From the NCBI RefSeq assembly GCF_044594925.1, contig NZ_CP138991.1, positions 3,534,001-3,598,000 of the forward strand: 64,000 bases of DNA, in the 5' to 3' direction. The notes below the pieces were generated by a model. It saw only the letters and a program-made list of their open reading frames with translations, was not told where the DNA came from and did no database searches. This DNA is from Maribacter sp044594925. Its GTDB lineage: Bacteria; Bacteroidota; Bacteroidia; Flavobacteriales; Flavobacteriaceae. Position numbers and translations under genes: made by a program. This document shows, one piece after another, positions 35,395 through 43,195 of the stretch (positions are counted from its first letter, which is position 1; every line of letters starts with the position of its first letter).

Positions 35395-36288
35395 ATGACA
35401 AAACTTACGATTGCCCTAGATTGGACTGCAAATACGAACCATAGCGGTTTTTATGTTGCAAAAGAAAAAGGATTCTATAACGATTTAGGATTAGAGGTTA
35501 CCCTATTGACACCAGATAGTGATAATTATGAGGTGACACCTGCAAAAAAAGTAGAATTGGGACAAGCAGATTTTGCACTTTGCCCCTTTGAAAGTATAGT
35601 GAGTTACCGCACTAAGAAGAAACCCTTCGATGCCATAGCAATAGCGACTATATTTAAGGAAGATATTAGCGCAATAGCAGTGTTGGAATCGAGTGGTATA
35701 CGAAGCCCTAAAGATTTGGATGGTTGTACATATGCTTCCTATAAGGCTCGTTATGAAGATGAGATTGTTAGTCAAATGATAAAGAATGATGGTGGTCATG
35801 GAGCTTTTGTGATAACTTACCCGGAGAAGTTGGGGATTTGGGAAACAATCCTTAACGGTACCGCAGATGCCACATGGATTTTTTCAAATTGGGAAGGCAT
35901 ACGGGCAGCAGCGGAAGAGGTAAAACTAAATCTCTTTAAAATGAGTGATTACGGCATTCCTTATGGTTATTCCCCTGTGATTATGGCTAGTGAAAAAGCT
36001 GCTAAAGAACATAAAAAAGTATATTCCGAGTTTATACGAGCAACCAAAAAAGGATTTATATACACGCAGCATAATCCTGAAACCGCGGTGGCATGTATTG
36101 CTCCGTTTGTAGCGGTGGCGGATAAAAATATCAATCTTTTGGAAAGTCAAAAATTTACTTCGCCATATTACGGGAATACCGAAAATTGGGGTGTCCTAGA
36201 AGAAAAACATGTTACTGACTTTCTAAATTGGCTTCAGCGGTACCAATTGGAAGAAACATCTTTATCCTTTAAGGATTTAGTTTTGTAG
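35395..36288 (+). CDS. NMT1/THI5-like pyrimidine-binding protein without signal peptide
   Basis: 297 residues. KLTIALDWTANTNHSGFYVAKEKGFY and the GQADFALCPFES motif are typical of the NMT1/THI5-like periplasmic-binding fold. The start is directly at the domain, with no signal peptide or lipobox, and no ThiX/ThiZ permease genes follow. The eukaryotic Thi5 Cys-rich motif and active-site His context are not present (FESIVSYRT instead). It may therefore bind HMP-type pyrimidines in the cytosol, as a carrier or enzyme. It is the last gene of the thiamin operon. Confidence 0.85.
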   Translation: MTKLTIALDWTANTNHSGFYVAKEKGFYNDLGLEVTLLTPDSDNYEVTPAKKVELGQADFALCPFESIVSYRTKKKPFDAIAIATIFKEDISAIAVLESSGIRSPKDLDGCTYASYKARYEDEIVSQMIKNDGGHGAFVITYPEKLGIWETILNGTADATWIFSNWEGIRAAAEEVKLNLFKMSDYGIPYGYSPVIMASEKAAKEHKKVYSEFIRATKKGFIYTQHNPETAVACIAPFVAVADKNINLLESQKFTSPYYGNTENWGVLEEKHVTDFLNWLQRYQLEETSLSFKDLVL

Positions 36289-36374
36289 GATTTTTTTCAC
36301 TCACAGGATAATAAAAGTAGGAATTTTCTTTATAATAATCTATCTTTAGTAGAAATGATTATAGTAGACCTTAA

Positions 36375-37481
36375 ATGAGTGAAGTTAAAAGGCTAGAAGA
36401 GCTTTATGCCCATCAGATTTTAGACACGCCCTCGGAAAAGAAATTGGATGATATTGTAGAGATAGCCGCTACACTATGTGATACGCCTATTGCAGCCATT
36501 TCCTTTTTCGATAAGGACAGACAATGGTTCAAAGCTAAGAAAGGGGTTTTTATTGATGAAATAGCCTCGTTGAACGATATATGTTTATATGCAATCGCAA
36601 ATCCGAGTAAGGTATTGGTTGTAGAAGATGCTATACTTGATGTGCGCTTTACAAAAGTCAGTTCTTTTGATATTGGAAAAAAGACCATTCGCTTCTTGGT
36701 GAACGTGCCGCTAACTACCCTGGAAGGTCATGTCTTGGGCGTACTTTCGGTAATGGATTTAAAACTTGGTAAAATAACGCCGAGAAAAATAAATGCCCTA
36801 AAACTCTTGGCTTTAGAGGTAGTGCAGTATCTCCAATCCAAGAAAGCGATTTACGCACAGGAGCTTACCCTTAAAAAAGGCACCATGGCTTTGGAGCGTT
36901 TCTCCAATCAGTCTACCAGTATCTTTCTACAATTTGAAATTGATGCCCAAGGAAAGTTGAATTTTCTTTTTATAAGTAAAGGTATCAACAAGATACATCC
37001 AAGTTTAGACGATGAGAAGATTCTAGAAAACCCGGAAGAAATATATACCATTATACATCCAGATGATTTAAGTTACTTAAAACAAACCATCTTAGATTCG
37101 TGTGTTAACCTTAGAATGTGGCAGTCAGAATTTAGGATAGTATCGGAGAACGGGATTGTTTCTTGGCACGAGGGCATGGCAAAACCAGTCAAGAAGGAAG
37201 ATGGAAAAGTGATGTGGTATGGTACATTTCAAGATATTTCAAGCAAAAAAGAATACGTTAAAACCTTAGAACAAATGTCCTTCGATATTTCTCATGTGCT
37301 AAGAAAACCTATTACTACATTAATGAGCATCATTTCCGTTATAGAGATTGAGAAAGACATGGACGAGCAATCCTTAAAGATGTATGCGGGCTATTTAAAA
37401 TCCGTAGGGGAAGAATTGGATAAGTTTACCAAAATGCTCAACGATAGTTATTATGATAAATGGATGGGAACACAAGAGTAG
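36375..37481 (+). CDS. GAF-PAS protein with a histidine kinase-like DHp segment but no ATPase domain
   Basis: 368 residues, soluble. GAF domain ~1-150 (RLEELYAHQILDTPSEKKLDDI, DRQWFKAKKG). PAS with PAC ~175-290 (WQSEFRIVSENGIVSWHEG, MWYGTFQDISSKKEY). C-terminal ~70 residues resemble a DHp helix pair with H-box-like FDISHVLRKPITTLMSI, then end; N, D and G boxes of the catalytic domain are absent. It may act as a phosphotransfer dimer or an adaptor for other kinases, or be a truncated kinase. It starts about 85 bp after the thiamin operon; linkage is uncertain. Confidence 0.85.
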   Translation: MSEVKRLEELYAHQILDTPSEKKLDDIVEIAATLCDTPIAAISFFDKDRQWFKAKKGVFIDEIASLNDICLYAIANPSKVLVVEDAILDVRFTKVSSFDIGKKTIRFLVNVPLTTLEGHVLGVLSVMDLKLGKITPRKINALKLLALEVVQYLQSKKAIYAQELTLKKGTMALERFSNQSTSIFLQFEIDAQGKLNFLFISKGINKIHPSLDDEKILENPEEIYTIIHPDDLSYLKQTILDSCVNLRMWQSEFRIVSENGIVSWHEGMAKPVKKEDGKVMWYGTFQDISSKKEYVKTLEQMSFDISHVLRKPITTLMSIISVIEIEKDMDEQSLKMYAGYLKSVGEELDKFTKMLNDSYYDKWMGTQE

Positions 37482-37498
37482 TTCCCATAAAATAAGGC

Positions 37499-37936
37499 TT
37501 AGTTAGATATGGTTACGATGTTACCGTTGAACGTGGCTCTATATTCTAACATATCGTAGTAACGGTTACCATCATCCGGTCTGTTAATTTGCTGCCCCGT
37601 AAACAAGCTATACTGATAATCCTCGCACTCGCATGTGGCCAACTGCCCGTCTAGGACCATAGTAGAACAGGAATTTGGCGCATGGTTGGGACAGCCGGCT
37701 TCGAACGCCCTAAATTGATTAAAGCCGGCATTGATAATAAAAACACCACGGGTGCCTACACCTGCATTCGGCACCAAAACAGCGCTTCCAGTATTGGTCA
37801 GCGGACTGTAAAGTGGTAAATTCAAATTCGCATCGAACCTAAAACCTATTTCTTGTAGGAACGGATTTCTGTTGGTTTGCTCATTAGAACAAGAGACCAC
37901 CAATACAATCAAAAGAATCCTTAAAATACGGCTCAT
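37499..37936 (-). CDS. Lipoprotein with degenerate Rieske-like motif
   Basis: 145 residues. Lipobox VVSC with Cys at ~16. The C-terminal half resembles a Rieske fold: AGCPNHAPNSCSTMVLDG and TCECEDYQYSLFTG. A true Rieske centre needs CxH and CxxH; here the pattern is CPNH and CECED, so the second His ligand is replaced by acidic residues. It is unlikely to hold a normal [2Fe-2S] cluster. It lies upstream of and divergent from greA, across a REP-like repeat. No function is known to me. Confidence 0.78.
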   Translation of the reverse strand: MSRILRILLIVLVVSCSNEQTNRNPFLQEIGFRFDANLNLPLYSPLTNTGSAVLVPNAGVGTRGVFIINAGFNQFRAFEAGCPNHAPNSCSTMVLDGQLATCECEDYQYSLFTGQQINRPDDGNRYYDMLEYRATFNGNIVTISN

Positions 37937-37948
37937 ACCCAGTTATGC

Positions 37949-38047
37949 TTTTACTCGATAATCGAGATTATATGCTCCGACGCTTACGTCGAAATTAAAT
38001 GTAATTTTCCATTGAATGCCTCGCGGACTTGCCCCGAGGTAGTTTAC
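37949..38047. repeat. Dispersed REP-like intergenic repeat, copy A (full length)
   Basis: Runs from TTTACTCGATAATCGAG through TGCTCCGACGCTTACGTCG and AAATGCAAT-like middle to GAATGCCTCGCGGACTTGCC and CGAGGTAGTTTAC. It contains two hairpins: CTCGATAATCGAG and CCTCG...CGAGG. It sits between the Rieske-like gene and greA, in their divergent promoter region. Confidence 0.8.
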
Positions 38048-38079
38048 TGAAAGGTGAACAAAAATGCGCAAAAAATATG

Positions 38080-38087
38080 TATATTTG
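38080..38087 (+). promoter_or_regulatory. -7 promoter box of greA
   Basis: TATATTTG matches TAnnTTTG exactly, about 75 bases before the greA start. Confidence 0.55.
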
Positions 38088-38162
38088 CGTTAAATCCTCT
38101 CTAAAAAAGCCCCATTATAAGGGTAAAGCAGAGGATTTTCCTATTTATTAAACGAGTAAATT

Positions 38163-38639
38163 ATGAGTAACGTATCTTACTACACGGTAGAGGGCTTAAA
38201 AAAGCTAAAAGATGAACTGAATCATCTTAGAGATATAGAACGCCCCAAAGCATCACAGGCAATAGCAGAAGCTCGTGATAAAGGAGATTTATCTGAAAAT
38301 GCGGAGTACGACGCGGCCAAAGAAGCGCAAGGTCTTTTAGAAATGAAGATTTCCAAAATGGAGGGGGTTTTAGCTAATGCAAGACTGATAGACGAATCAC
38401 AATTGGATACGTCTAAAGTACTCGTATTATCTACAGTAAAATTGAAGAACCAGACCAATGGTATGGAGGTGAAGTATAAGTTGGTTGCCGAAAGTGAAGC
38501 GGATTTAAAAACAGGAAAAATATCGGTAAATTCTCCTATAGGTAAGGGCCTTTTGGGTAAAAGCGTTGGAGATACTGCAGAAATTACGGTTCCTAATGGT
38601 ACATTAAAGTTTGATATTCTTGAGATTACAAGAGAATAG
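38163..38639 (+). CDS. greA: Transcription elongation factor GreA
   Basis: 158 residues, standard length. The N-terminal coiled coil (~1-75) contains ARDKGDLSENAEYDAAKEAQ, whose acidic tip residues (D and E of the DLSENAEY motif) act in the RNA polymerase active site to stimulate transcript cleavage. The C-terminal FKBP-like domain ends VPNGTLKFDILEITRE. Single gene with its own promoter and terminator. Confidence 0.97.
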   Translation: MSNVSYYTVEGLKKLKDELNHLRDIERPKASQAIAEARDKGDLSENAEYDAAKEAQGLLEMKISKMEGVLANARLIDESQLDTSKVLVLSTVKLKNQTNGMEVKYKLVAESEADLKTGKISVNSPIGKGLLGKSVGDTAEITVPNGTLKFDILEITRE

Positions 38640-38661
38640 AACTGTTTTAATACCTATATTT

Positions 38662-38692
38662 AATCCCATTATGTCTCATAATGGGATTTTTA
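38662..38692 (+). terminator. Rho-independent terminator of greA
   Basis: AATCCCATTATG-TCT-CATAATGGGATTTTTAG: a ten- to twelve-pair perfect stem and a T-run, 22 bases after the greA stop. The start codon of the HIT gene follows 15 bases later. Confidence 0.92.
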
Positions 38693-38706
38693 GTTTCATG
38701 TAATTA

Positions 38707-39102
38707 ATGACCATGCCAACACTATTTACCAAAATCGTCAATGGGGAAATACCGTGTTACAAAATAGCGGAAGATGACCATTTTTTAGCCTTTTTGGATA
38801 TTAATCCAAACGCAAAAGGACATACACTTTGTATTCCCAAGCAGGAGGTAGACAAATTACTAGACTTGGATGAGGATACTTATGCTGCGCTCATGGCTTT
38901 TTCTAGAAGAGTAGGTTTAGCTTTAAGAAAAACTGTTGAATGCAAGCGTATAGGTATGTCCGTAATAGGCTTAGAAGTACCCCATGTGCATGTGCATCTG
39001 ATTCCATTAACCACTATGAAGGATGCAAATTTTCAAAATAAAGTCAGTTTATCTCCTGAAGAATTTAAAGATTTGGCAGCAAAAATCAGTGCTAAATTTT
39101 AA
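38707..39102 (+). CDS. HIT family hydrolase (HINT-like)
   Basis: 131 residues. LFTKIVNGEIPCYKIAEDDHFLAFLDINP and the active-site triad HVHVHLIPL near residue 95-103 are diagnostic. HINT-type proteins hydrolyse nucleoside phosphoramidates and AMP-lysine adducts. The start is ATG at 38707; a second ATG at 38713 is possible. Overlaps the convergent zinc-ribbon gene by 11 nt. Confidence 0.95.
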   Translation: MTMPTLFTKIVNGEIPCYKIAEDDHFLAFLDINPNAKGHTLCIPKQEVDKLLDLDEDTYAALMAFSRRVGLALRKTVECKRIGMSVIGLEVPHVHVHLIPLTTMKDANFQNKVSLSPEEFKDLAAKISAKF

Positions 39103-39448
39103 TGGTTCCTCCCAAATAAAAATACAAGCCTACAGCAGTCAAGACTAGAACAATCAAAATCAATAGATAAAAGAGAAAGGTAGGTTTGCTCGATTTTTTC
39201 TCGGGTACTACTGTTTTTTGATAGTAGTTGAACATACGTTCAATATCGTCTGTCCAAGCAACCGGATATATCATAGAGCTACATTTACGACAAACAAGTT
39301 GATTACTTACTTCGTTCGTAGTTTTATGAAAAAAACGTCCGTAGGTGTGTTTTTGATAAAAAGAAAGTTTTAGGTCCTGATTAAAACACTCTGGACAATT
39401 ATTGGTTAGATCCGCTTCCTTTATAACAATCAATTTTTCCTTTGCCAT
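39092..39448 (-). CDS. Zinc-ribbon membrane protein, function unknown
   Basis: 118 residues. Two Cys pairs (NNCPECF at ~17-22 and LVCRKCSS at ~52-57) form a zinc ribbon. A single transmembrane helix lies at ~92-112 with a short tail, so the ribbon faces the cytosol. It lies two bases downstream of a histidine kinase gene and is presumably co-transcribed with it. No known family beyond the ribbon. Confidence 0.82.
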   Translation of the reverse strand: MAKEKLIVIKEADLTNNCPECFNQDLKLSFYQKHTYGRFFHKTTNEVSNQLVCRKCSSMIYPVAWTDDIERMFNYYQKTVVPEKKSSKPTFLFYLLILIVLVLTAVGLYFYLGGTIKI

Positions 39449-39450
39449 GA

Positions 39451-40599
39451 CTACTTATGAGCTTTGAGGGAAATTTGCATTATAGTACCCTCTTTACCTG
39501 ACGAAAGTACCTTTATTTTTCCGTTATGATATTCTTCTATAATTCTCTTGACCAGTGAAAGTCCTAGACCCCAACCTCTTCGTTTAGAGGTTACCCCTGG
39601 ATTAAAGATACTGGTAAAATTACTTTTAGGGATTCCATGGCCTGTATCGGCAACTAAAATATTTACGAATTTACCATCAGGAACTATTTCAATGGCAATA
39701 CTTCCTTTACCGCGCATGGCATCAATTCCGTTCTTAACCAAGTTTTCTATAGTCCAGTTAAACAAAGAACTATTCATTAAAACCAATTGCGATTCTACTT
39801 TAGAATTAAAGGTGAAATGAATTAGCTTGGAGCTTCTTTTCTTCAAATAGTCAAATGCCGCCTTTGTCTCTTGAACGATATCACTTTCATTAAGTTTGGG
39901 TAGCGAACCAATTTTGGAGAAGCGTTCGGTAATAGTTTCCAACCGGTCTATATCCTTTGCTATTTCTTTGGTAATATCCGGATTTATATGTTCAGATTTC
40001 AACAACTCGTTCCAGCCCAATAAAGAAGACAATGGTGTACCGATTTGGTGCGCGGTTTCCTTTGCCATCCCTGCCCAAAGCTTATTTTGTTCTGAGGCTT
40101 TATTTGTTCTAAATAGAAAATAGATTACCGCGCCAAAAAGAAAGATGATTAGGAGTAAGGCTATGGGATAATACTTTAGCTTGTTCAAAACTTCGGAATT
40201 TCCGTAATATAATGTTGCCAAATGTTCGCCTTGCTGATCAATGGATACAGGCGTATTCTCGTTTTGAAATTGCCTTAATTTTTTTTGTATGTAAAGCGAA
40301 TCGGATGCTTTTTCGGCGGGAATATTATTCACTCTAATAGTACTATCCTTATTGATTAGAATCATTGGAGTAGAGGTATTGTTCTGAAATACTTTTAGAT
40401 GTAAACTTCCTAAATCTACATCTTCCGCAGAGTGAAGAAATTCTGATTGTGCAGTGGCCCAAATCTCCATTTTAAGTCGCTCTTCTTCCTTAAAAGTTTT
40501 AAAAAAGCTGTTGGTATTCAATAAGATAAGGCTTACAACAATAAAGGAGCCTACTAATAAAAATATATTTGAAGTTTTACTCTTAGGATTAAATTTCAT
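39451..40599 (-). CDS. Membrane sensor histidine kinase
   Basis: 382 residues. Transmembrane segments at ~11-28 and ~143-163 flank a ~110-residue periplasmic sensor. The H-box is in GMAKETAHQIGTPLSSLLGW, N-box ENLVKNGIDAMRG, G1 ADTGHGIPK and G2 RRGWGLGLSLVKRII. The AHQIGTPLSSLLGW H-box is characteristic of a Bacteroidota orphan-kinase subgroup. No response regulator is adjacent; the co-transcribed zinc-ribbon protein follows at 2 bp. Confidence 0.93.
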   Translation of the reverse strand: MKFNPKSKTSNIFLLVGSFIVVSLILLNTNSFFKTFKEEERLKMEIWATAQSEFLHSAEDVDLGSLHLKVFQNNTSTPMILINKDSTIRVNNIPAEKASDSLYIQKKLRQFQNENTPVSIDQQGEHLATLYYGNSEVLNKLKYYPIALLLIIFLFGAVIYFLFRTNKASEQNKLWAGMAKETAHQIGTPLSSLLGWNELLKSEHINPDITKEIAKDIDRLETITERFSKIGSLPKLNESDIVQETKAAFDYLKKRSSKLIHFTFNSKVESQLVLMNSSLFNWTIENLVKNGIDAMRGKGSIAIEIVPDGKFVNILVADTGHGIPKSNFTSIFNPGVTSKRRGWGLGLSLVKRIIEEYHNGKIKVLSSGKEGTIMQISLKAHK

Positions 40600-40692
40600 C
40601 CATTTCGTTTCTATTACTAAAGATAACCTAATTTGTAAAAAATTGTTGTGTTGTATTAGTGGACTATTGTTTTATTGTAGTGTCATTTTATG

Positions 40693-40700
40693 TATTTTTG
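40693..40700 (+). promoter_or_regulatory. Candidate -7 box of the DUF3127 gene
   Basis: TATTTTTG fits TAnnTTTG, 27 bases before the chosen ATG. Confidence 0.4.
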
Positions 40701-40727
40701 ATTTTTACAGTAAAACGAGCGTTTAAG

Positions 40728-41105
40728 ATGGAAATAGAAGGAAAAGTTAAGTTGGTCGGAGAGACTAAAACTTTTGGAACGAATGGTTTCAGAAAAAGAG
40801 AATTGGTAGTAACCACCGATGAGCAGTATCCACAACATATTATGGTAGAATTTGTTCAGGATAAATGTGATTTGTTGAACAGTTATGGTGTTGGTCAGGA
40901 TGTAAAGGTCAGTATTAATTTACGAGGTAGAGAGTGGACCAACCCACAGGGTGAGGTTAAGTATTTTAACTCTATACAAGGATGGCGTATAGAGAGTTTG
41001 CAGCAACAAGCGCAGCCGGAAGGAATGCCGCCTGTACCGCCAATGGAAGCTTTTGAACCAGCTGACAATTTAAATGAAGAAGATCATGATGATCTTCCGT
41101 TTTAA
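40728..41105 (+). CDS. DUF3127 protein with SSB-like acidic tail
   Basis: 125 residues from the ATG at 40728; the longer in-frame extension upstream crosses the probable promoter. MEIEGKVKLVGETKTFGTNGFRKREL begins an OB-like DUF3127 domain (~1-85). A Pro/Glu-rich linker and the C-terminus EEDHDDLPF follow. DDLPF is the same tip as in the ssb product at 755. It could bind SSB-interacting proteins or single-stranded nucleic acid. Function is uncharacterised. Confidence 0.87.
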   Translation: MEIEGKVKLVGETKTFGTNGFRKRELVVTTDEQYPQHIMVEFVQDKCDLLNSYGVGQDVKVSINLRGREWTNPQGEVKYFNSIQGWRIESLQQQAQPEGMPPVPPMEAFEPADNLNEEDHDDLPF

Positions 41106-41160
41106 GAGGTAAGGTCCCAAATAATTGTTTGGAATAGAGCTGTCCTTTTAGAGTATTGAT

Positions 41161-41210
41161 AAAGCGAAAAACTTGTTTGACCTAAAAAGTTAAACAAGTT
41201 TTTTGCTTTT
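41161..41210 (+). terminator. Rho-independent terminator of the DUF3127 gene
   Basis: AAAGCGAAAAACTTGTTT pairs with AAACAAGTTTTTTGCTTT across a 13-base loop; an 18-bp arm with one mismatch. The 3' T-rich end runs into the region where aat could otherwise be given an upstream TTG start. Confidence 0.88.
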
Positions 41211-41242
41211 TGGGCTTTTTAATAATTTTAAAAGAAAAAAGC

Positions 41243-41911
41243 TTGAAAGAAGAAACAACAGACGGACCCATATTCTTTCTTTCCGACCAGTTGTACTTTC
41301 CACCTGTGGAACAAGCCAACTCGGAAGGACTCTTGGCAGTAGGGGGCAATCTCTCTTCTGAGCGTCTTTTATTGGCCTATCAGAGTGGAATTTTTCCTTG
41401 GTTCAATGACGATGCCTTTCTAATGTGGTGGAGCCCAAAGACACGAATGGTACTTTATCCAGAAGAGGTCAAGGTCTCTAAAAGTATGCAAAAAGTAATA
41501 CGCTCAGGGCAGTTTCGTTTAACTAAGAACAAGCGTTTCAAGGCGGTTATAGAACATTGTTCCGCTGTCCCAAGAGACGGCCAAGAAGGCACTTGGATAA
41601 CGGATGATATGAAAAAAGCCTATTTGGAACTTCATAAAAAAGGTTTTGCAACGTCCTATGAGGTGTGGGATGAAAAAGAACTGGTGGGAGGTTTATACGG
41701 TATTGATTTAGGACATATATTCTGCGGAGAAAGCATGTTCAGTTTAAAGGCTAATGCGTCAAAATTTGCCTTTATTCAAATGGCCAAAGAATTAGAGGGA
41801 AAGAACTATAAATTAATTGATTGTCAGCTTTACACAGATCATTTGGCCAGTTTAGGTGCGCGGGAAATAGAACGAACGCTCTTTATGAAAAGACTAAAGG
41901 GACAAAACTAA
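41243..41911 (+). CDS. aat: Leucyl/phenylalanyl-tRNA-protein transferase
   Basis: 222 residues from the TTG at 41243. A longer in-frame TTG at 41210 lies inside the upstream terminator and is rejected. Aat adds Leu or Phe to N-terminal basic residues for ClpS/ClpAP turnover. Core motifs: EGLLAVGGNLSSERLLLAYQSGIFPWF, WWSPKTRMVL, HKKGFATSYEVWDEKELVGGLYG and IFCGESMFSLKANASK. No ATG is available. The 3' end overlaps the convergent DUF2490 gene by 18 nt. Confidence 0.94.
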   Translation: MKEETTDGPIFFLSDQLYFPPVEQANSEGLLAVGGNLSSERLLLAYQSGIFPWFNDDAFLMWWSPKTRMVLYPEEVKVSKSMQKVIRSGQFRLTKNKRFKAVIEHCSAVPRDGQEGTWITDDMKKAYLELHKKGFATSYEVWDEKELVGGLYGIDLGHIFCGESMFSLKANASKFAFIQMAKELEGKNYKLIDCQLYTDHLASLGAREIERTLFMKRLKGQN

Positions 41912-42583
41912 ATTTGTAATTAAAAAGGCCACATTTTCAGTTTCCGCGTTATAATTTTCTGCACGGTATTCCGCGCCAAGTTGAAATTTGGTCTTTTTGC
42001 TGAGTAGCCATCCCAATTGGGCAGTTATACGTTGGTCGTATTCCGGTCCCATTGCTTTTCCTACACTGAGCAAAGCTTCTGTGGATATTACTAAATACGA
42101 TTCGCCGATATCTAACTCAACACCCTGTAAAGGTAAATCTACAGCAAGCCTATATCTTAATCTATGTATTGTAGAAAGGGTTGTAATACGTTGTTCTGTC
42201 CTGAAGCGATGTCCAATTCTAAGTATTCTTGCTTTATGTGTAATATTATATTGCTGAGTAATACGGAGTTCGTTTTCTTTGTCCCGTTCAAAATTCTCGC
42301 GAAATCTATATTGTAATCCTAGTCCTAAACTTTGGTTGTCGCGTAGTTTAAGTTTGGAGAAATGTACAAAATCTAACTGTCTAATTTCGAAGGCTGAGGC
42401 AGATTCCCTATAGATATACGTACGTTTTGCTAAGGAAGCGTTTTGAGCATAATTCCCGGTTACTTTGTAGTTTAAAGCAAGCTGAGGTTGCCAATACCCC
42501 GTCCAGTTGTCTTGGCCTTGCACATATTGTAAAAGCGTCCAAAAAAAGATGGAGATAACGCAATTTTTTCTAGTAAAGCACAT
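41894..42583 (-). CDS. DUF2490 secreted protein, possible outer-membrane barrel
   Basis: 229 residues from the ATG at 42583, chosen because it opens with a signal peptide (NCVISIFFWTLLQYVQGQ); the longer frame only continues into the preceding gene. The mature part is rich in alternating aromatic beta-strands (LGLGLQYRFRENF, ILRIGHRFRTEQR, KFQLGAEYRAENY) and ends LITNLVLSL, like a small outer-membrane barrel. DUF2490 proteins are uncharacterised. It overlaps the upstream gene by 14 nt. Confidence 0.82.
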   Translation of the reverse strand: MCFTRKNCVISIFFWTLLQYVQGQDNWTGYWQPQLALNYKVTGNYAQNASLAKRTYIYRESASAFEIRQLDFVHFSKLKLRDNQSLGLGLQYRFRENFERDKENELRITQQYNITHKARILRIGHRFRTEQRITTLSTIHRLRYRLAVDLPLQGVELDIGESYLVISTEALLSVGKAMGPEYDQRITAQLGWLLSKKTKFQLGAEYRAENYNAETENVAFLITNLVLSL

Positions 42584-43148
42584 GGTCGTAATTAGGCGGG
42601 AGTGACTTTCGTATCTTTTTAAAATTTCCTTCAGCATCAAAAAGAATTTCGTAATCAAAGTAGCTCTTATCAACTTTTCCGGCGACTACTAATTCATAAT
42701 TCAATGAGGGTAATAATAGGTTTTGAAAGGCATTCCTAAACGTTTTTTTAAGTTGTTCTTGGTTTGCAGGATATTGTTGCTGTATTCGCTTTATACGGTG
42801 TTTTGAAAACGCCGAGTTAAAGTAGGTTTTCATTTTTACAAGGGCATCTGAAGGGATATCTACTTGTTTTATAAGCACTTCAATATCTTCTAGTTGGCCA
42901 CTTTGGTCAAACTCTACACTATACCAAAGTTTCTCTTTTTTAAATTTTGCTTCAAAACTGGTCTTTGCACTATCAGTCTCCTTATAAAATTTGAGTCTTT
43001 TAACCTTGCCCAGCTCACTTTCCATTAAATCTAGGGCCACTCTTGGAAATTGTGATTTCCGAATGCGATATTCACGTTCATATTTATTTTGCGATGAAGC
43101 AAAAGAGCAGCAGCCAATGAGTAAGAATAGGAATAATTTATTTTTCAT
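42570..43148 (-). CDS. Secreted protein of unknown function
   Basis: 192 residues from the ATG at 43148, which gives a clean signal peptide (NKLFLFLLIGCCSFASSQ); an ATG 12 bases earlier is within the heptamer repeat. Mature part: charged, mixed alpha/beta with EREYRIRKSQFPRVALDLME and YFDYEILFDAEGNFKKIRKSLPP, resembling a PepSY-like twofold pattern. It overlaps the DUF2490 gene and so forms a two-gene operon. I cannot assign a family with confidence. Confidence 0.75.
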   Translation of the reverse strand: MKNKLFLFLLIGCCSFASSQNKYEREYRIRKSQFPRVALDLMESELGKVKRLKFYKETDSAKTSFEAKFKKEKLWYSVEFDQSGQLEDIEVLIKQVDIPSDALVKMKTYFNSAFSKHRIKRIQQQYPANQEQLKKTFRNAFQNLLLPSLNYELVVAGKVDKSYFDYEILFDAEGNFKKIRKSLPPNYDHVLY

Positions 43149-43153
43149 ATTTT

Positions 43154-43195
43154 CTAACATCTAACATCTAACATCTAACATCTAACATCTAACAG
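43154..43195. repeat. Heptanucleotide tandem repeat, six units
   Basis: Five perfect CTAACAT units (43154-43188) and a sixth ending in G (CTAACAG). It fills the gap between the tag stop codon and the ATG at 43148 of the next minus-strand gene, within its leader. Seven is not a multiple of three, so copy-number change alters spacing and any upstream reading frame. Confidence 0.9.

Noticed and set aside
41210..41242. Upstream TTG start for aat
   Set aside because: It lies in the terminator T-run and adds a Lys/Phe-rich stretch not typical of Aat; TTG at 41243 is preferred.
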